Positions 12,801 to 27,800 of a stretch of DNA of 64,000 nt are shown here, in pieces (position 1 is the stretch's first letter; every line of letters starts with the position of its first letter). The notes under the pieces were generated by a model that had not been told where the DNA came from, did not search any database, and saw nothing but the letters and a program-made list of their open reading frames with translations. Both the position numbers and the translations under genes were made by a program. Source of the stretch: Streblospio benedicti (Eukaryota > Annelida > Polychaeta > Spionida > Spionidae); the NCBI GenBank assembly GCA_019095985.1, contig CM032660.1:36685449-36749448 (forward strand), given 5' to 3'.

Positions 12801-15800
12801 GTAGCCATAATGCACCCAAAGAAGGATTTATTGTAGTCTCCCGGGTGTAGTCTATATGAAGTAGGTGCCAATAGGTCACCGTTTGGATCCATGTGAAATA
12901 GGTTCCAAGAAGTCTTTTTTTTCAACTATTAGACCAAACTTGAACAATATAGCTAATGCAAATGATGCACCTTGTAGAGGGATAATAGTTTAAAATGGAC
13001 CAAATAATCACCCAAAATGGACCCACATAAGGGCTATTTGGGTCATGTGAAATAGGGTTCTGGTGGTCACCATTTGTAACTGACATGCCAAAGTTGAGCA
13101 CTTTAGCTCAAATGATGTGATCTGTAGAAAGATAACAAACCAGATCTTGTTCTAGTTGATGATGAGCTACTCGAATGCAGAGCAAGTGACTTTTTTTTAC
13201 TTCATTGAATTCCACACTAGTCCCCCGCAATTTCTACTAGTCTGGAGGAGTGGACATATAGTGATTAAATGGGAGACTGTATGTGTACCTAAGCCGTGCT
13301 CATTCCATCCACCTATGGCTTAGGTACACATACAGTCTCCCATTTAATCACTATACTAGTATGTCCACTCCTCCAGACTAGTAGAAATTGCAGGGGACTA
13401 GTGTGGAACTCAATTAAGAATAAAAAGTCACCTGCTCTGCATTCGAGTAGCTGAGCCAAAACACGTTTGACATCTTGTTAGGATGAGTAAATTTTGGGGA
13501 GGACTAGTACCCTTTTAAAGTTACTAGTCCTGCTGAAGAGTAACTATTGAGGCCTTAACTGGACATGGCTGCTGGCGGCCTCATAAAGGAGTCTACAGAG
13601 ACAGCCTCTGCCACGCTGGCAAATAGGTCACTCCAGGCAGGGACAGTACAGACGAAGACGTATTCTTTGAATTCGACTGTTCGTGAATTGATGTGATGTA
13701 ATTTCCACAGTTGTTTTGCTTGTATATGTGAGTCTTCTTGCGTGAGGTCCAAATCTTCGGGGTCAATACCAACATGTCTATTTAAAATCTTATAAACTGT
13801 ATATGACTGTGCCCACACATTGAGGAATGCTTGCCGTATACTGACGTACATTCTCAGTTTGGTCATGAGTCTGAGATGAGGTACTTTGTTGAAAGCTTTA
13901 CTAAAATCTAAGATTGCGAGATTCTGCTGAACTTCTCTGTCCCTTGTTCTGAGAAGTTCAAGTATCGGATGAATGGATGCATGGGCTGCAGCATCATGGA
14001 AAGGGTTACACAAGTAATAATTTATATGGTATAGATTAGTGTTTGTAAATCATAGTGGTATGCATGGCACACACACCTTCCCATGATGCTGGGGTTCACA
14101 GATTGATGGATTGACTGTTGGTAGGTTGGACGCAATTAATGGTGTCTTAGTCAGTGTTAAGGCTGGAATGTGTATATTATATATTAATACATAGATGAAT
14201 AAATAATAACTTATGGATTAGGAGATTTTCTTATGAAATATTTTGATGTGACAGTGAATAAAATATGAACCAAAAAGCACAAATTTTATGTGAGAAATGA
14301 TCAAAATCAACTTTTCTTACCATTCAAGATGGTTGTAAAATATACTTATAGTTGATTCTGTGTTTGTTATCAGCTCTTTGTTTTGATGTTATTTCTATCT
14401 TTCTATTACCGGTACATGTATTTCTTTTACTGATTTCTGCTGATCTCTGTCTTCGTAGTTTACTGAAGAAAAGCTAGGACAGGCAGAGAGAACAGAGCTA
14501 GATGCACATTATGAAAATCTTCTGCAACGATCAGACAGTACTAAAGCATGGACGGAAAAAATTCTCAAGCAAACTGAAGCAGTACTTCAACCAAACCCAA
14601 GTGAGTGACTTATTCCAATCTTTCATTAGTACATGTATTACCCTTTATTCTTGTATTGTTCATGCTTATTGTAATACATGTAGATGTGCTCGCCAGCACT
14701 CAGTCAGACGTTAGCAGATTGTCACGTCACTGAAATATATGGGCGACGGACTGCTAACGTGTGATGGAGTGCTGGCGAGTGCATCAAGTATGTAAGATGT
14801 TTTTTCGCATTTTTATCATTGATTAATTTATATGTGACTCGAATTTTTATGGGCTTAACATTGAAGATGGGCTTAATGTTCGAATATAAGCCCATGGGCC
14901 AATAAGTGAGAATAAAAAAAAAAATTTCCCTGCCAAAAAAATCGATGAAAATTGATAGTTACGTGCACCCTGAACCCAGATGAGTGACCAAAGACACGTG
15001 AAAACAACGTAACACACCTAAAGAAATCCTGTGCTCGTATGCGTACACATACGGTCATACCATGATCATGCTTTGGGCGATATTAGAAGCTCCGACCGTT
15101 TCACTATTTTCCATCAATGGTTCAGAATGAACATCGATATAAACCTTCGGGCGGGAGCTTGAATCAATGTTTGAAGATATATATTTGTGTTAATCTGCAT
15201 CTAGAATACACCCAAAGTGAGAATTAACAAATAATATATTTTTTCAAAACACTTTACCGGCATAGTTCTTGTTGCAAACGAAACGTGATTCTCTAGGAGC
15301 TTTCCACAACGCAACCTCGTTTTAATGCATTAGAAATCAATATTGCGGACTCGGACATCAACTGTTAAATGCTTTCGGTATATCTCCAGTGCGTGAGTAT
15401 GATTTATAATGGCGAACTTCCGGAGTTCAAATATTTATTAAATTAGGTTTGTACGATGTTACCATGCTATGAAAATTCTTGTGACAATGACGAATATGAA
15501 GACAGCATTGCTAGAAAAGATATGAAACTAATAACTACCATTGATGATTAAAGGAAAACATCGTGCACGTTGTCAAAAGTCAGTACACTCATCATCGCCC
15601 GCGTTGGTAGACTAGTACCGTATAGTAACACGTAAGAACCCATGGTTAAGAAACTTGGTGGCTCTATATAGTCAAAATCCAATGCTTATTCATCGCCAAA
15701 TAGGGGGTGGGCGTAGTATGCGAATATACGCCCCTGGGCTTGTAAGTGGGAACTTTTTCCATTTTTAAAAGGTCCAAAAGTGCTGTTTTTACAAACGAAA

Positions 15801-18800
15801 CATAACATCATTCTTTGGTTATAAGCCCACTTAGCCTTCAAGAAAAAAATCAATATTCCAAGCAACAGCAAAATTGATTATTGGATTTGAAACAGATATT
15901 AATTATCATCTTGTTATTGAGTACTATTGTATGGCAACACAAATATCTTTTTGCTGGATATATTGATTCTGATTCATTCTGATCGTTTTCTCCTCAAATT
16001 CATAAATTTCTTGATTGTAAAGTATACATTATTTCAGTATATATCTTAATTGCCCATAAGTCAACGTCGTTCTAGCGACGCAGTGTTCTTTGAACACTTT
16101 TGATCTAGTTAATGTTTATTTATGGAATAGTCTGTGTATATATTCTAACATGCACCTGGCTATCGTTTTAATTTAAAATAAACAGGATATACATGGAACA
16201 CTGGCAGATCCAGATTGTTTTAAAGCAGTGCAATCAATGGATTTAATGCATTTTGTATGGGAGGTAAAGCTTGCAAAGATGCTAAAAACCCCATGAAAAT
16301 AAAACTGAATATGGCGTTGTGCATCTTACAACCCTGAAGCCTATATCTGCAGGTGTGGAACAATGTCTTGTGGATATGTTAAATGTTCAAGTAGTATATA
16401 TGTCATCAGCAGTTACTGTTAGAATGGTGTTTGTATAGTAAATATAGTAAACCCTGGTATATATCCCCACCCCCCTATCCGGGCCCCCATATATAACGAT
16501 GTATGTAACAACTTGTTCTTGATTTCTCTTATAACTCAAAATGCATGCAAAGATTTTTATTTCATTTCAATGAATTTATTATTATGTAATACATTTATGT
16601 AACATTTCGTATTTTGCAGCTGCACGCTATGAAGAGTTTTTCTATACTAAGCTTGACAAGAAGCGACGAGAGCGCATGACTGATGTTGATGTTCTTGGCC
16701 AAGACATGATAGATGCAGGAAATAACTTTGGTCCAGGCACATCTTATGGTAAGACAGAAATCAAAGTTCAATGCCCTAAAAATTTAGACATTAAGTTACC
16801 AAGTTGCAATTTTCAATAATTGATAGTAAATAGTCTATAATGTTCATCATATATACTAATAAAACCATCATTGCATCATGATTTAATGCATTAGATTATC
16901 AAATTTAATTTTATGTTGTATTTTCCATGGAAAAAAAAATATTTAGATACCTTTAGTGAAGTTATGTTGATAAACAGTCATACCTATTATGTTGACTGTG
17001 TTTGAGCCATCTAGTGTTGTGTTAAGAATAAATGTTTTAATGATTTAAGGCTTGTATGAATAGTATGTTGGAGTGTGAAAAATAACAAACAGAACACCAC
17101 TGACGGAAGTGCCAAATGATTGTACTCTGTGGCCCTTATTGTATTTTCTTACTTCACCATTAGTATTACAATCTGTTAGACAGTAGCTACTTAAGCAGCT
17201 CTTTTGCGTGCAAATCTCCACTAAGTTGGTTGTCTCATTGTAAAAGTGGCATAGTGAAAAGCGTTGCTCAGAATTACATCCATTAATGCAGTCCCGCCAC
17301 TGCCTGCTAAGCTGTTCAATCAATTTACGTTAGACGAAGACTCCTTTTCGTAACATCATTAATGTTAAGATTTATCACAATTTCAATGGCATTTAGCCAT
17401 TGTTGGGGAGCTATTTCAGCCTTATACTGCCATTTCCTTTTTTTTTTTTTTTTTTTTTTCTGGTAATTTTGCCATATCTTTTTACAGTAAAAATTACATT
17501 TCTTTGACCGGTGTGACAGTTAAAAACTACTGTGTTTTCCAATTTGGCTCCGTAGTTTCAATTATTTTCGACATGAAGTGACAGAATATGATTTAAGACA
17601 GATTGTGGCTCCATTACCATGAGCAAGTAATTGGCTGCCACTTTGTATAAGGGTTTCTTCGGAGGGTTGGTTCTCATGCATTGAATGTGCCATCAGCGTC
17701 TTGGCTATAAGATAAAATGAATGTACAATAGGTAATGGCAGTGTGAGTAGAATCAGTACATCATTTGTCTGGTCATACAACCAGTGAGTTTATTAAGTAG
17801 TTATGCCATAAGAAATTCACTGTAGATGTTATTGTCAACCAGAGACTTTAAAATTGCAGCTACTTGCTAGGGATACCACTGGTTAGTAAGCCAAATATTG
17901 GTAAATAAGAAACTCTTAGCCCTTTCTTTATCCGCTTGAATTCTGTAAAAACTCAATCAATATAATGTGCCATTGTATCTATCCCAAATGAGCATGAGGA
18001 AATATAAAGCATACCACTTGCTTTGTATGGGGGTGTTCAGTAGATATTGAGTAACTCACTGGATCCACTGCTATTCCCCATACATGACAGAATAATACTT
18101 GCCCCTTTTCATCTTAATATCACACACAGTGTTCAGTAGTCACATTTAGGATTGTTGTGACCATGAAGTTACATCTGATAAAAATCTTTCTGTGTACATT
18201 TCGTGCCTGGCTGTATTTTGGCAATTTTATAGCTGGGTCATAATGCTTTTTTGTATTTTGACCATTATAAGTCTGCAGTGAACTAGAAGGGCCATATTAT
18301 GAGGACTACAAAAAAAACAACTCCGCTGCAAATTTCCAGCTTACACATGAATCTGGTGGCTGATTTTTTATATATTATTAATTCCATCCATGGACATGGT
18401 ATTTGTTAAAAAATATAGAGAAATGTGACCGTTAAAGCAAGTTTAATTTATATGACAACACCTACATGTATATATACTATGTAGAACGTCTACAAGTAAC
18501 TTGTTTAGAAGATCTATTTCAACATCAATATCTTAACATCTCAGAAAAAGACCAAATAAAGGTGCAAATTTTATCTGACTTATGCAGTGACCTCCCAGAT
18601 TTACAGCCATCTGCATGTGATGGCGAAAGGGGGCAGACAAGATATCTCATGCTCCACCTCATCCTTAGACGTGCAGCTCTATCTCAGACTATGACATGAT
18701 ACCATATTGCATTAGAGTACAATATTACCCATGTATGACACCAATTCGTAGTATGGTACATGTATTTGATCATTTCTCTTTCTATATATGAGAAAACTTA

Positions 18801-21800
18801 ATAGTAAATTTTAGATTGTATCAATTGGTGCTATTTTGGAATTCATTTTGTTTCTTCTGACAATACATTTTGTGGGTGCCAAAAACTCAAAGCATCACAA
18901 TGAACAATACTCATGTAGAAAAAAATAACTAATCGAACATTGAGTCATACAATTTAAAATTAGTTGCAACATAATAGTTATAGGTATATTTGGTCCCATG
19001 AATGTTTCGTAAATACAAAGATCTAATATACACGTAGTATAAGGCCATTGTTGTTATGGAATAAATGTAGGAAATTACTGAAATCGGTCAATAGCTGATC
19101 AATAATTACATGCGTATTATGTTATGACTGACATTGTAATAATAACGTGTAGCAATTTATTCAATGTTCTATACATAACTATTGTTTCCCTGATCACATT
19201 TTTTTTCAATGAGTCTCAATGTGCCAGTGTGTAAACAGTCAACGTTGAGGAGTTTTGAGCATGCTATGAAGCCATTTTACTTTGTATGAATTTGAGCATA
19301 GAAGAGATGCACGGTCATATATTATGTGTAACATAATGAACAGATTATTTTCGAAGAACCTATGAAATAAAATATCTTCTGGAATTTAAATGCAAATATT
19401 CAGATGATATAATTATTGTATTACTAGAAGGAATAATAGAGTAGGCTAGACATTTTATAGATTTGGTAACTGATGTTACTGATGTATGCATTTGGAGAAT
19501 ATATATTTTTTTCCTGTGGCCATTTGAAATAATAGAATCAATTTTCAATCAAATAGTATGGAAGGTTCGTGTTTTTTGTCTTATGAAAATCAATTGGCTA
19601 ATTAGTTACTATATTATTATAAACTATCTAGTCTAAATTCTAAGTGTTGTGAACTTAAAAAAGCTTTCTGCGACTAATAGTTTCATGAGCAGGACCAGAA
19701 TTATTTAATATGCTACAAATTCATATCAATCAGCATGTCCTGTCACAGCTCATCATTTCATCACACCATTACTTATTACATATTAAAACATGGACAAACA
19801 CTACTACCTAAATACATGCTGAACGAACCCAAACGTCAAAGCTGATTCACTGTAGTCTTGAGAATATGTAATGACCCAAAAGTAATTCCCCATGTGTCAG
19901 ATATATAAATGGAGTAGTGCTGTTTTGGGTTAAAAGAATGAAGATTGAATAAGGAAGCAACATGGTTGCCTGAAATGTCTTGCAGTTATCCATTGACGAA
20001 TCAACAAATATGGCTGCTATAGAAAAGTCTCTAATTTTAGTGATGAAAATCGTAGATTTTGTTTCAATGATGTACATGTTTGCATTTATAAAAGAAAATG
20101 TAAGTGTTATAGTCAAGTCAAGGATTGCTTATATATCATTTTGTATGGTATTGACAAATGAGTTTCAATAGTTGACGGCAAATTACTTTTGATGGATTGA
20201 TACGATTGGATGTGAGTCATTTGCACACAACCCCTTGCAGCTAATATAAAATACATTTTCATGATTTTTTATGTCTACGTGTCATATGGATAGGACGTTG
20301 TCATATTGCATTGCCATTGCTTTAGCAACTCAAAGAACACAATTAAATGTTGCTTTCTATTTTGGGTTGTTATCAACTTCTGAACATTAGACACACACTA
20401 GAACATAGATGTGCATAAGCAGTCCATCACTTAAAGTAGTAATTTCCTGATCTAATCTCTGATGATTTAGTCGAGATGAGAATCTGTGTGGTCTGTCTAA
20501 ACCCTCACAAAATCATTGATCTGAAGCAACTCAGCAGATTGAAAAATGTCTGCCAAATATAGGGGCTATTTTATAAGTTGAGCACAATTCAGTACGCAAG
20601 ATGGGGCTTAGTGATTCGTGAGGGGCATTTCCCCACAGGATTTACCCAAACTGTCATTTTGTACATTCAATTGCATCAGTATTTGTGACAAACAAGATGA
20701 AGACAGAATCATATTATATTCAATAACCATGACTGATAACTTGTTATGATTCATGTAACTTTTATGATCTACTAACACATTGATGTTCACTGTTCCACAA
20801 ATACAAAATAGAATTTTTAATAACGTCTCCATCATGGACCATGTTATTTAATAAGCAGTATTACTATAGGCGAATTGAAAGAATTTTTTTATGCAATTTT
20901 GAGATGTGCTTTGTTCACCACTCGAAGCCTGCATCCACACATTATTCTTTTAATGACCATAAGACTTGCAAGATGCCCCAGTTGTGCCCGTAGTGAGCTT
21001 AGGGTTGCGGGAACTATATGTACTGAGACATTTGAGTAACACCCAGGTAGAAAGTCTTTACTATCATGAATAGATGAATTGTGTTTATTCATACATGTAT
21101 AGGAATGTTTGTACTTGAATTAAAGATCTATAAGGTGCTGACTGGCACCTAATAGTAATGTATTGTATCCTAATTTTCTACTGCATTGCTCATATAAAAT
21201 TGATGCAAATGATATTACATGAATCACAGTTGCCCAAGAAAGTAAAAAGCCATAAAGCTGACACTGCAAATAATAACATGACGTACAACATTTGGCAAAT
21301 CCTTCATCAAATACTGAGAAGAAATCAATGAACTTGTGAAAAGAAGAAAAAAATAGACATGTTTTGATAAAAGTTATGAAATTATGATATAAATATATTT
21401 AGCAATTTTACTTTTAGTAATATGGTGTGCAAAATCTTAAAACATTGCGTTATCAAATGCTGTTCAATATGCCTATAGAAAGGAGTAGTTGTAACAGCCT
21501 ATATATTATTTTCGTTTTTTTGTGTGTGAGAACTGTATGGAAGGATTGTATTTTCAACATCTACAACAGGTGTATCTCACCAACCACTTTTAGTAATTCA
21601 TGTATCACGAACACATTATTAAAGGCTTTCATCAAGCATCTCTTTAAGTAGGTCTGCCTTGAGACTATTGCAGAAATAATCAAATGTAACGTGTATCCTG
21701 CTGCTGAAATTAGTTGTAATTGCATTAAATACTGGCTGGCCGGCCGTTAGGGTGGGAAGGGGAAAATTGTTTGATTTGTGGGTATTAGGGGTTGTGGATA

Positions 21801-24800
21801 GTAAGATAATTGCGCGCTTGCTTTAATAGTTCAAGTTGGATTACCTGGCTTCAGATTATCTGAAAATCTGGATTATCCAGACTCTTTTTCTAGATTCCAT
21901 TCTTTTAGTCAGAGTAGAACATGTCTCTTGATTTTCCTACCTTGTACGTTTCATTCACAAAGTATTTTTATAACGACTCAGTCTATGTTGCAAAGCATTA
22001 TATGTGATTAATTACATCAAAACTGTTGGGTGATAAATGCTGTATGTTTGGTCAGGTATCGACTGAACTATAATGGTGCTTCAGAACAGCTCGTGAGTTC
22101 GTATTTTCCAGTTGACAAGTCGTAGCTACGAGTTGTGGCTATTCGATACCACCTAACAAGTGGAAAATACATCTGTTAAAAAATTGCCTATAGGGTACAT
22201 GAACGAATGGTTTAACATATATCTATCAATCTTATTAATTTGGTAGTCTTTTAGCCGTTTGTTATGAATATATTTTATGAAATTCTCAGCGATATTAGAA
22301 TAACCTTATGGGCGCCGCCATTTTGTCAGTCAGTGCACATGCGCACCAGCGTCTCATAGTGATCCCTTCAGTTCCCAGTTCACCATTGGTAAACACGAGA
22401 TAAACTTGTTTCAACGGTTTTCAACACTCATGAACTCGTACTTACCGTAAATACGAGCTGTTCCGAACGCACCATAAATGTAGACTACATCCTCGATTGC
22501 TAGGGTTGTTAAAACTTTTAAAATGTTCTTGTTTGGGTTAACACTTTAATATAGTGATGCATTAGGATACTTGTATGCACACAGGACATTCTTATAACAC
22601 TGATGGTAGTATTATTTGCACTTAAGTTATAATTACTTCAGTAGGCCAAGAAATCTACAATACTTAAATTACCACCCATATTTGCATAGTGAATGAATTG
22701 TCTTCAAAATCTGCTTATATCCCGAATGACTTGTATGACTCCCGACATGTCCAGGTATTATAAATCAGACCTGTACTGTATCTATTTCATTTGGAATGGG
22801 TTCTCTCAAAGGTTTATCTTGGTTCAAGTACAGCATGGGATTTGAAATTGCAAACTTTGGCAATCAAACCTTTTACCAGTAACCACATTTGGCTCTTAGT
22901 AGATTGTGGCTATGAGATGTTTTATGATGTAATAAATACACTAGCGAACTGAGCCATTTTGACAATTTGATATCTTTGCGAGAAAAATATTTGAGTGTCT
23001 TATTATAGAGTTATAGATCTATATGTTTTTAGAATGCATATATGTCTTATTCTTTCTATACAGTCATAGACATTTTATCTTTTTTCTATCAATGTGTTTG
23101 AGAAATTGTTGTATTTGTTTTGGAAATGTAATTTTAGCAATAAAGTACAGACTGTTTTCAGTGAGCAGGAAGTAGAAACAAGTCTCCATGACAACTTACA
23201 TGAATTGTAAAAAAGTTTGGAGAATGGGTGATTTGTTACTGAAGCCTCTTTTGACTGCTGTCATTAACTTCGTTCCCTTCAGAAGTGAAAATAGCTTCCT
23301 GCACCACCCGAATAGAAATCTGTCAGAATATTTTTTTAGATTCAGAATAAAACAACTACTCGAATGGACCCAATATATACAATTCTCCACAGTATCATAA
23401 TCAACTATATGTAATTGTAGGCAGTGCTCTTATCAAGGTGGGCCAGTCTGAGCAGAAACTGGGCCAGGCAGAGAAAGAGTTTGTGCAGGCGGCTTCCAAC
23501 AACTTCCTCCAGCCGCTCAAAGGCTTCCTTGATGGAGATATGAAGACCGTTCAGGTGCAAAATCAATTAATGTTCTTTTATTCATTTTGCGCAAGCATAA
23601 TTTGAATTTTTAGGATTGCCGTGGAATCTAGTTTATGATGAAGCTCCAATCCACTTTGAAATATGAGGACCACGGTTTAAAGCAATGCGAGTCATCTTAG
23701 CATATTCTCGTGCATTTAAGCGCCATGCTTAAAACCTAAAAAGACCATTTTTGAGGCCTTTTGATTTGTTTTTGAAAGCAAGCTCACGAACTTGTTTTCA
23801 TATGCCATGAAGCAATCACCTCAAAGACTCCATTATTGCTCGCTGATTGCCCAAACCCATCAAATATCTTGATAACTGTGATATAATGTAAATCTTTGAC
23901 GGCACATCATTTCTTTTATTCTAACTACATTTATGCCATTCATACTATAATAGGCAAAGATTCTTAAAACCTGTGAAATGAGAATATAGTAGCCCGGAAA
24001 TTTAGAATATAGTATAGCATTCATCTTTTGTGAGTTAAAAAGAAAGCCGATTGGCAGCACGTAAATTTACAGATTAAGAAGATAGAAGTAAAAGAATTTA
24101 CCAGACTTAAGGTACTAACCAGGTCAGAAGGACACAGAAGGGAAATATAAGGAATTACATTACGATTGTGTTTACATTTATTTTCGATTGCTTCTCATTG
24201 TGACGGCTGTTATGAACTAAAAAGGTTCTGTTGCCTCCCCAAGTTACAGTTTCTTCATAACTCGTCTAAAATTACGTTTATTCTGTTTCTTTACGCATGT
24301 ATTACACATTTTACGGATGTTTCTCGTAATAAAAAGAATATTTTTCGAAAGTTCATGACCACACTGGACATTTTGACAGATTTTCGTTTAAATCGGTGTC
24401 AGTATATAGATTTAATCAAATCAGTGCGGTTGCTGTATCGGAAATATCACAACAATGCCCCAACAAATCCGAATATTTATGAGCAAAAAACTATGAAAGA
24501 TAGACGCCGATGTGAGGAAGTAGAAAATATTCAGATTTTTTTTTCTGTTCATTTCGTTAATCAGAAACGTAGTTTCATTGATTGAGCAGTTGCAAAAAAA
24601 AAACATGATGGCCATAACTTTGTTTCGAATTGCTCCGATTTATTGCATTGTATTACCGTATTCGTTCTTATAAGCGCACCTGCCCCATTAAGTGCACCCC
24701 CTCTATCTCACTGTATCTGTATCCCCGTTTATACAGATTAAATATTATACAAATCTTGCTCTTTTTTGGGCAAAGATTTCACCTACCGCCACCATATTGT

Positions 24801-27800
24801 AAGACTATAACACACCGGTATTATTCCGTGTTCGGATTACCACATAACCATCCGGGCAGGTTGTGTTATCATGTTCTGTGGGGTCAAAGTGAGTTATGAA
24901 AGAAAATGCATGAAAGGCGAAAAATTGTTGGGGTGCGCTTATTAATTTTTGTTTTTTTGCTGAAATTTGTTTCTGTTTTGTTGCTGAAATTTATTTTTGT
25001 AAGCGCACTGTGCGCTTATTAGAACAAATACGGTACACCAATTCCTCTAATTTCGTTTTGTCTCAGTGTCCTTCTGATGTAGTCAGTACCGTAGATTGAG
25101 CCCACATTGACTAACACCACTGATAGCAGTGTGAAAAGCTCCTTAATTAGTGACGTGAAATAAAACGATGCTTAGTATGTATAATGGCTGTGCAATCAGC
25201 ATACCACACACTTATGCCATAAACAAATGATTGTCTAAGCTTGCATTTTTTTATAAAAATTTTATTTGCTCTTGTATATGTGCGCATGCGCTTGTAATCA
25301 ACAGAAAAGCACATCCTAATTAGAAGCGCAGAGCGCTTTAATGCATGGGGATACAGTAATGAAGCATAGCTAAGAAAATGATTCTTTTTTCAATGGAAAA
25401 ATATAAACATCTGTTTTATTTATCAGCAAGTGATTGATTTCGGGTTTTTATGACTGTCTGATAGGAAGAATGATGGGCAAATATTAGCCAAATCTGTGCA
25501 TATCCTACTTAAGGACACTGTTGTATTCTTTTTTTTTAAACTTGTTTGCTTCATGCTAAAATTTGTTATTCTGTTTATTGGATCTCTTTTTAGACCGCAA
25601 ATTGAAGTAAATGTAAACCTAAACCTAATATGGTTTTTGGTGCATAGATTTTGCAATTGGTTTCTACTTATTGAATTGTAGAGAGAAAGAAAAGAATTGG
25701 AAAATAGAAGATTGGACTTAGATGCTGCCAAAACAAGACTGCGCAGAGTGAAGGAAGTTGCTGGAAAAACAAAGGTGAATTTAGATAATTTACGTTTTAT
25801 TTTTATGAAATTTTTCAATGCAATTCAGAAAATATTTGCTGTATTACTAATCACTAATAATCTGCATGGTTATGGATAATTTGATTTGGGACAATATTGC
25901 ACTGTCTACTAATTTATCTTTGAATGAGAACTTTTTTCAATGATTCTTTGCTGTTCTTTGATGATGATTATGTAAATAATATGGTGTTGGTATATCAAAT
26001 TTCTTCTTTGTAAATTTGTGTTTTCAATATAAGCCAGTTATATCGTGGAGATAGTTTCCTGGTATTCTAATTTTTGTGTCATTTGAATTACTTTGATGGG
26101 AATATTTGCAGACTCCAGCTGAAACATTAGAACAGTTCAAGGTTTGTGAATGTCTGTTGTGCAATATGTCTGTTGTATGATTTATGTACTTATGAAACTG
26201 ATATTTTGACAAATGCCAGATCAATTAGTTAGCTCCTGAATTAAATTAGATTAGAATTATATTGTATTGACATTAGCTCAAGACCCAGTTCAATACAGGC
26301 TATTTGTAAAAGTAAAGGGGGTTGGGGTTGGGAGCTGCCCCATGGTCATCATGATAGTGCTACCTCAAAATCATGTCACCTCAGCTGTACTATATGCAGT
26401 GTATTATGTTTTTTTCATTACTGCTTCATTTAAATGCTAAATTCAATTTAGAGTCTTAAATGGATCAAAATAATGCATTTGCATTTGTTAAAAATCTCAG
26501 TTTCATCGAACAAACACTTTTTTCAGGTAGAATAGAAGTGCACTAATTTGATTTTTTTATTCTATAACCATGTTGAACAATGTAGCTGTGATTTTTATGT
26601 CAGTTGACAGCTTCTTGTTACGTGTCTACCAGCATATAGATTAAGGTGTCTTTGAGCATTTCTAATTGGTTCATTCCAATGAAACAAACGGCACATATTC
26701 AATGTAAGAGCTTCTATATTTGTGATCTCATTATGTCAATCGGGGCGTCTAATTCAACTTAAAACCTTGTAAATAGATAACAATAGCTAGTGATTTCATG
26801 TAGGATGAGTATGAAAAACCATGGGGATATTATGAGGTAATTTAATTATTCTAATAGTGCTTCATAATTATACACTTTTCGATAGTATGCAATATTTCTA
26901 TCTTCATTTTAGTTGTCTTTGTTTCTGGTATTTTGTATTATTCAAGATGTCAACACCTATAGTATCTGCTTTTTGACTTTCCTGTAGTTGAATGGAATAC
27001 ATGGAAGATATCGTTCTGTGAGCTAGCAAATTTTTGTTGTAAAAACCCAGAAAATTATGTGTATGTAATTTACAGTAGATATTTGTTTGAAATAGTGAGA
27101 ATGTCAAATGCATGTCTGATACTCAAGTTCAACAGATATACTGATTCAGCAATTAAATTTCTAATAAGATGATCTTTTACAAGATTGCAAGCTATAATAA
27201 TTGCAGAGAAATATGTAGGTTTGGAACAGCTACATACTTGAATGTCACCTATCTATTCTCTTTGTGGCGAATGTGTGCTCATAACTAACATATTAGATAG
27301 TATGTTAAAGCACAATATTGTTTCACAGTGAGGACTCCTCAAATGTTGATAATGTCCATCTATCATACATACTATGTATAATGGAATGCACATGGATATT
27401 GACATCTTTTTATTCCAAGCCCCATGCACAATTTGTAAATCACTTAAAATTTGTTGAGTAAGGTTCATAGCATATTGGAAACCATGTATCATTTTGAGTT
27501 CTTTCTTTATAAAATATGCCTAAATTCCAAAATTAAAACCGTATAATTACTAAATATATCTAAAAATTATTTTTTAAAGTTTTTATTAATTAAATCAGTT
27601 TAAATAATTTTTAGATATATTTAGTAATTATATGGTTTTAATTTTGGAATTTAGGCATATTTTATAAAGAAAGAACTCAAAATGATACATCATTTGTAAA
27701 TCTAGTTTTATAGTAATTTATACTATTATCAGCTATAATTATAGTTTTGATTATTATTTTTATAAACATCTTTTTCGTGTATTAAAATGTTACCATAATG

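Larger units (their letters stand above)
9956..14458. other. SH3GLB intron 1, transposon-filled
   Basis: 4.5 kb with no further exon recognised. It holds the TIR element at 11035-11819, diverged GGGCCCAAAT-family copies at 12650-13145, a large foldback at 13165-13452, a LINE piece at 13555-14013 and a half MITE at 14036-14098. No signal was found in about 9956-11030 or 11825-12640. Confidence 0.6.

Noticed and set aside
18466-18699. 77-codon plus-strand frame in SH3GLB intron 3
   Set aside because: No domain, no splice context, and not needed by the endophilin-B reading frame.
24166-24585. 139-codon plus-strand frame
   Set aside because: Longest unexplained frame, but it sits inside the TIR element 24111-25090, has no recognisable domain, and its composition looks like translated AT-rich DNA.
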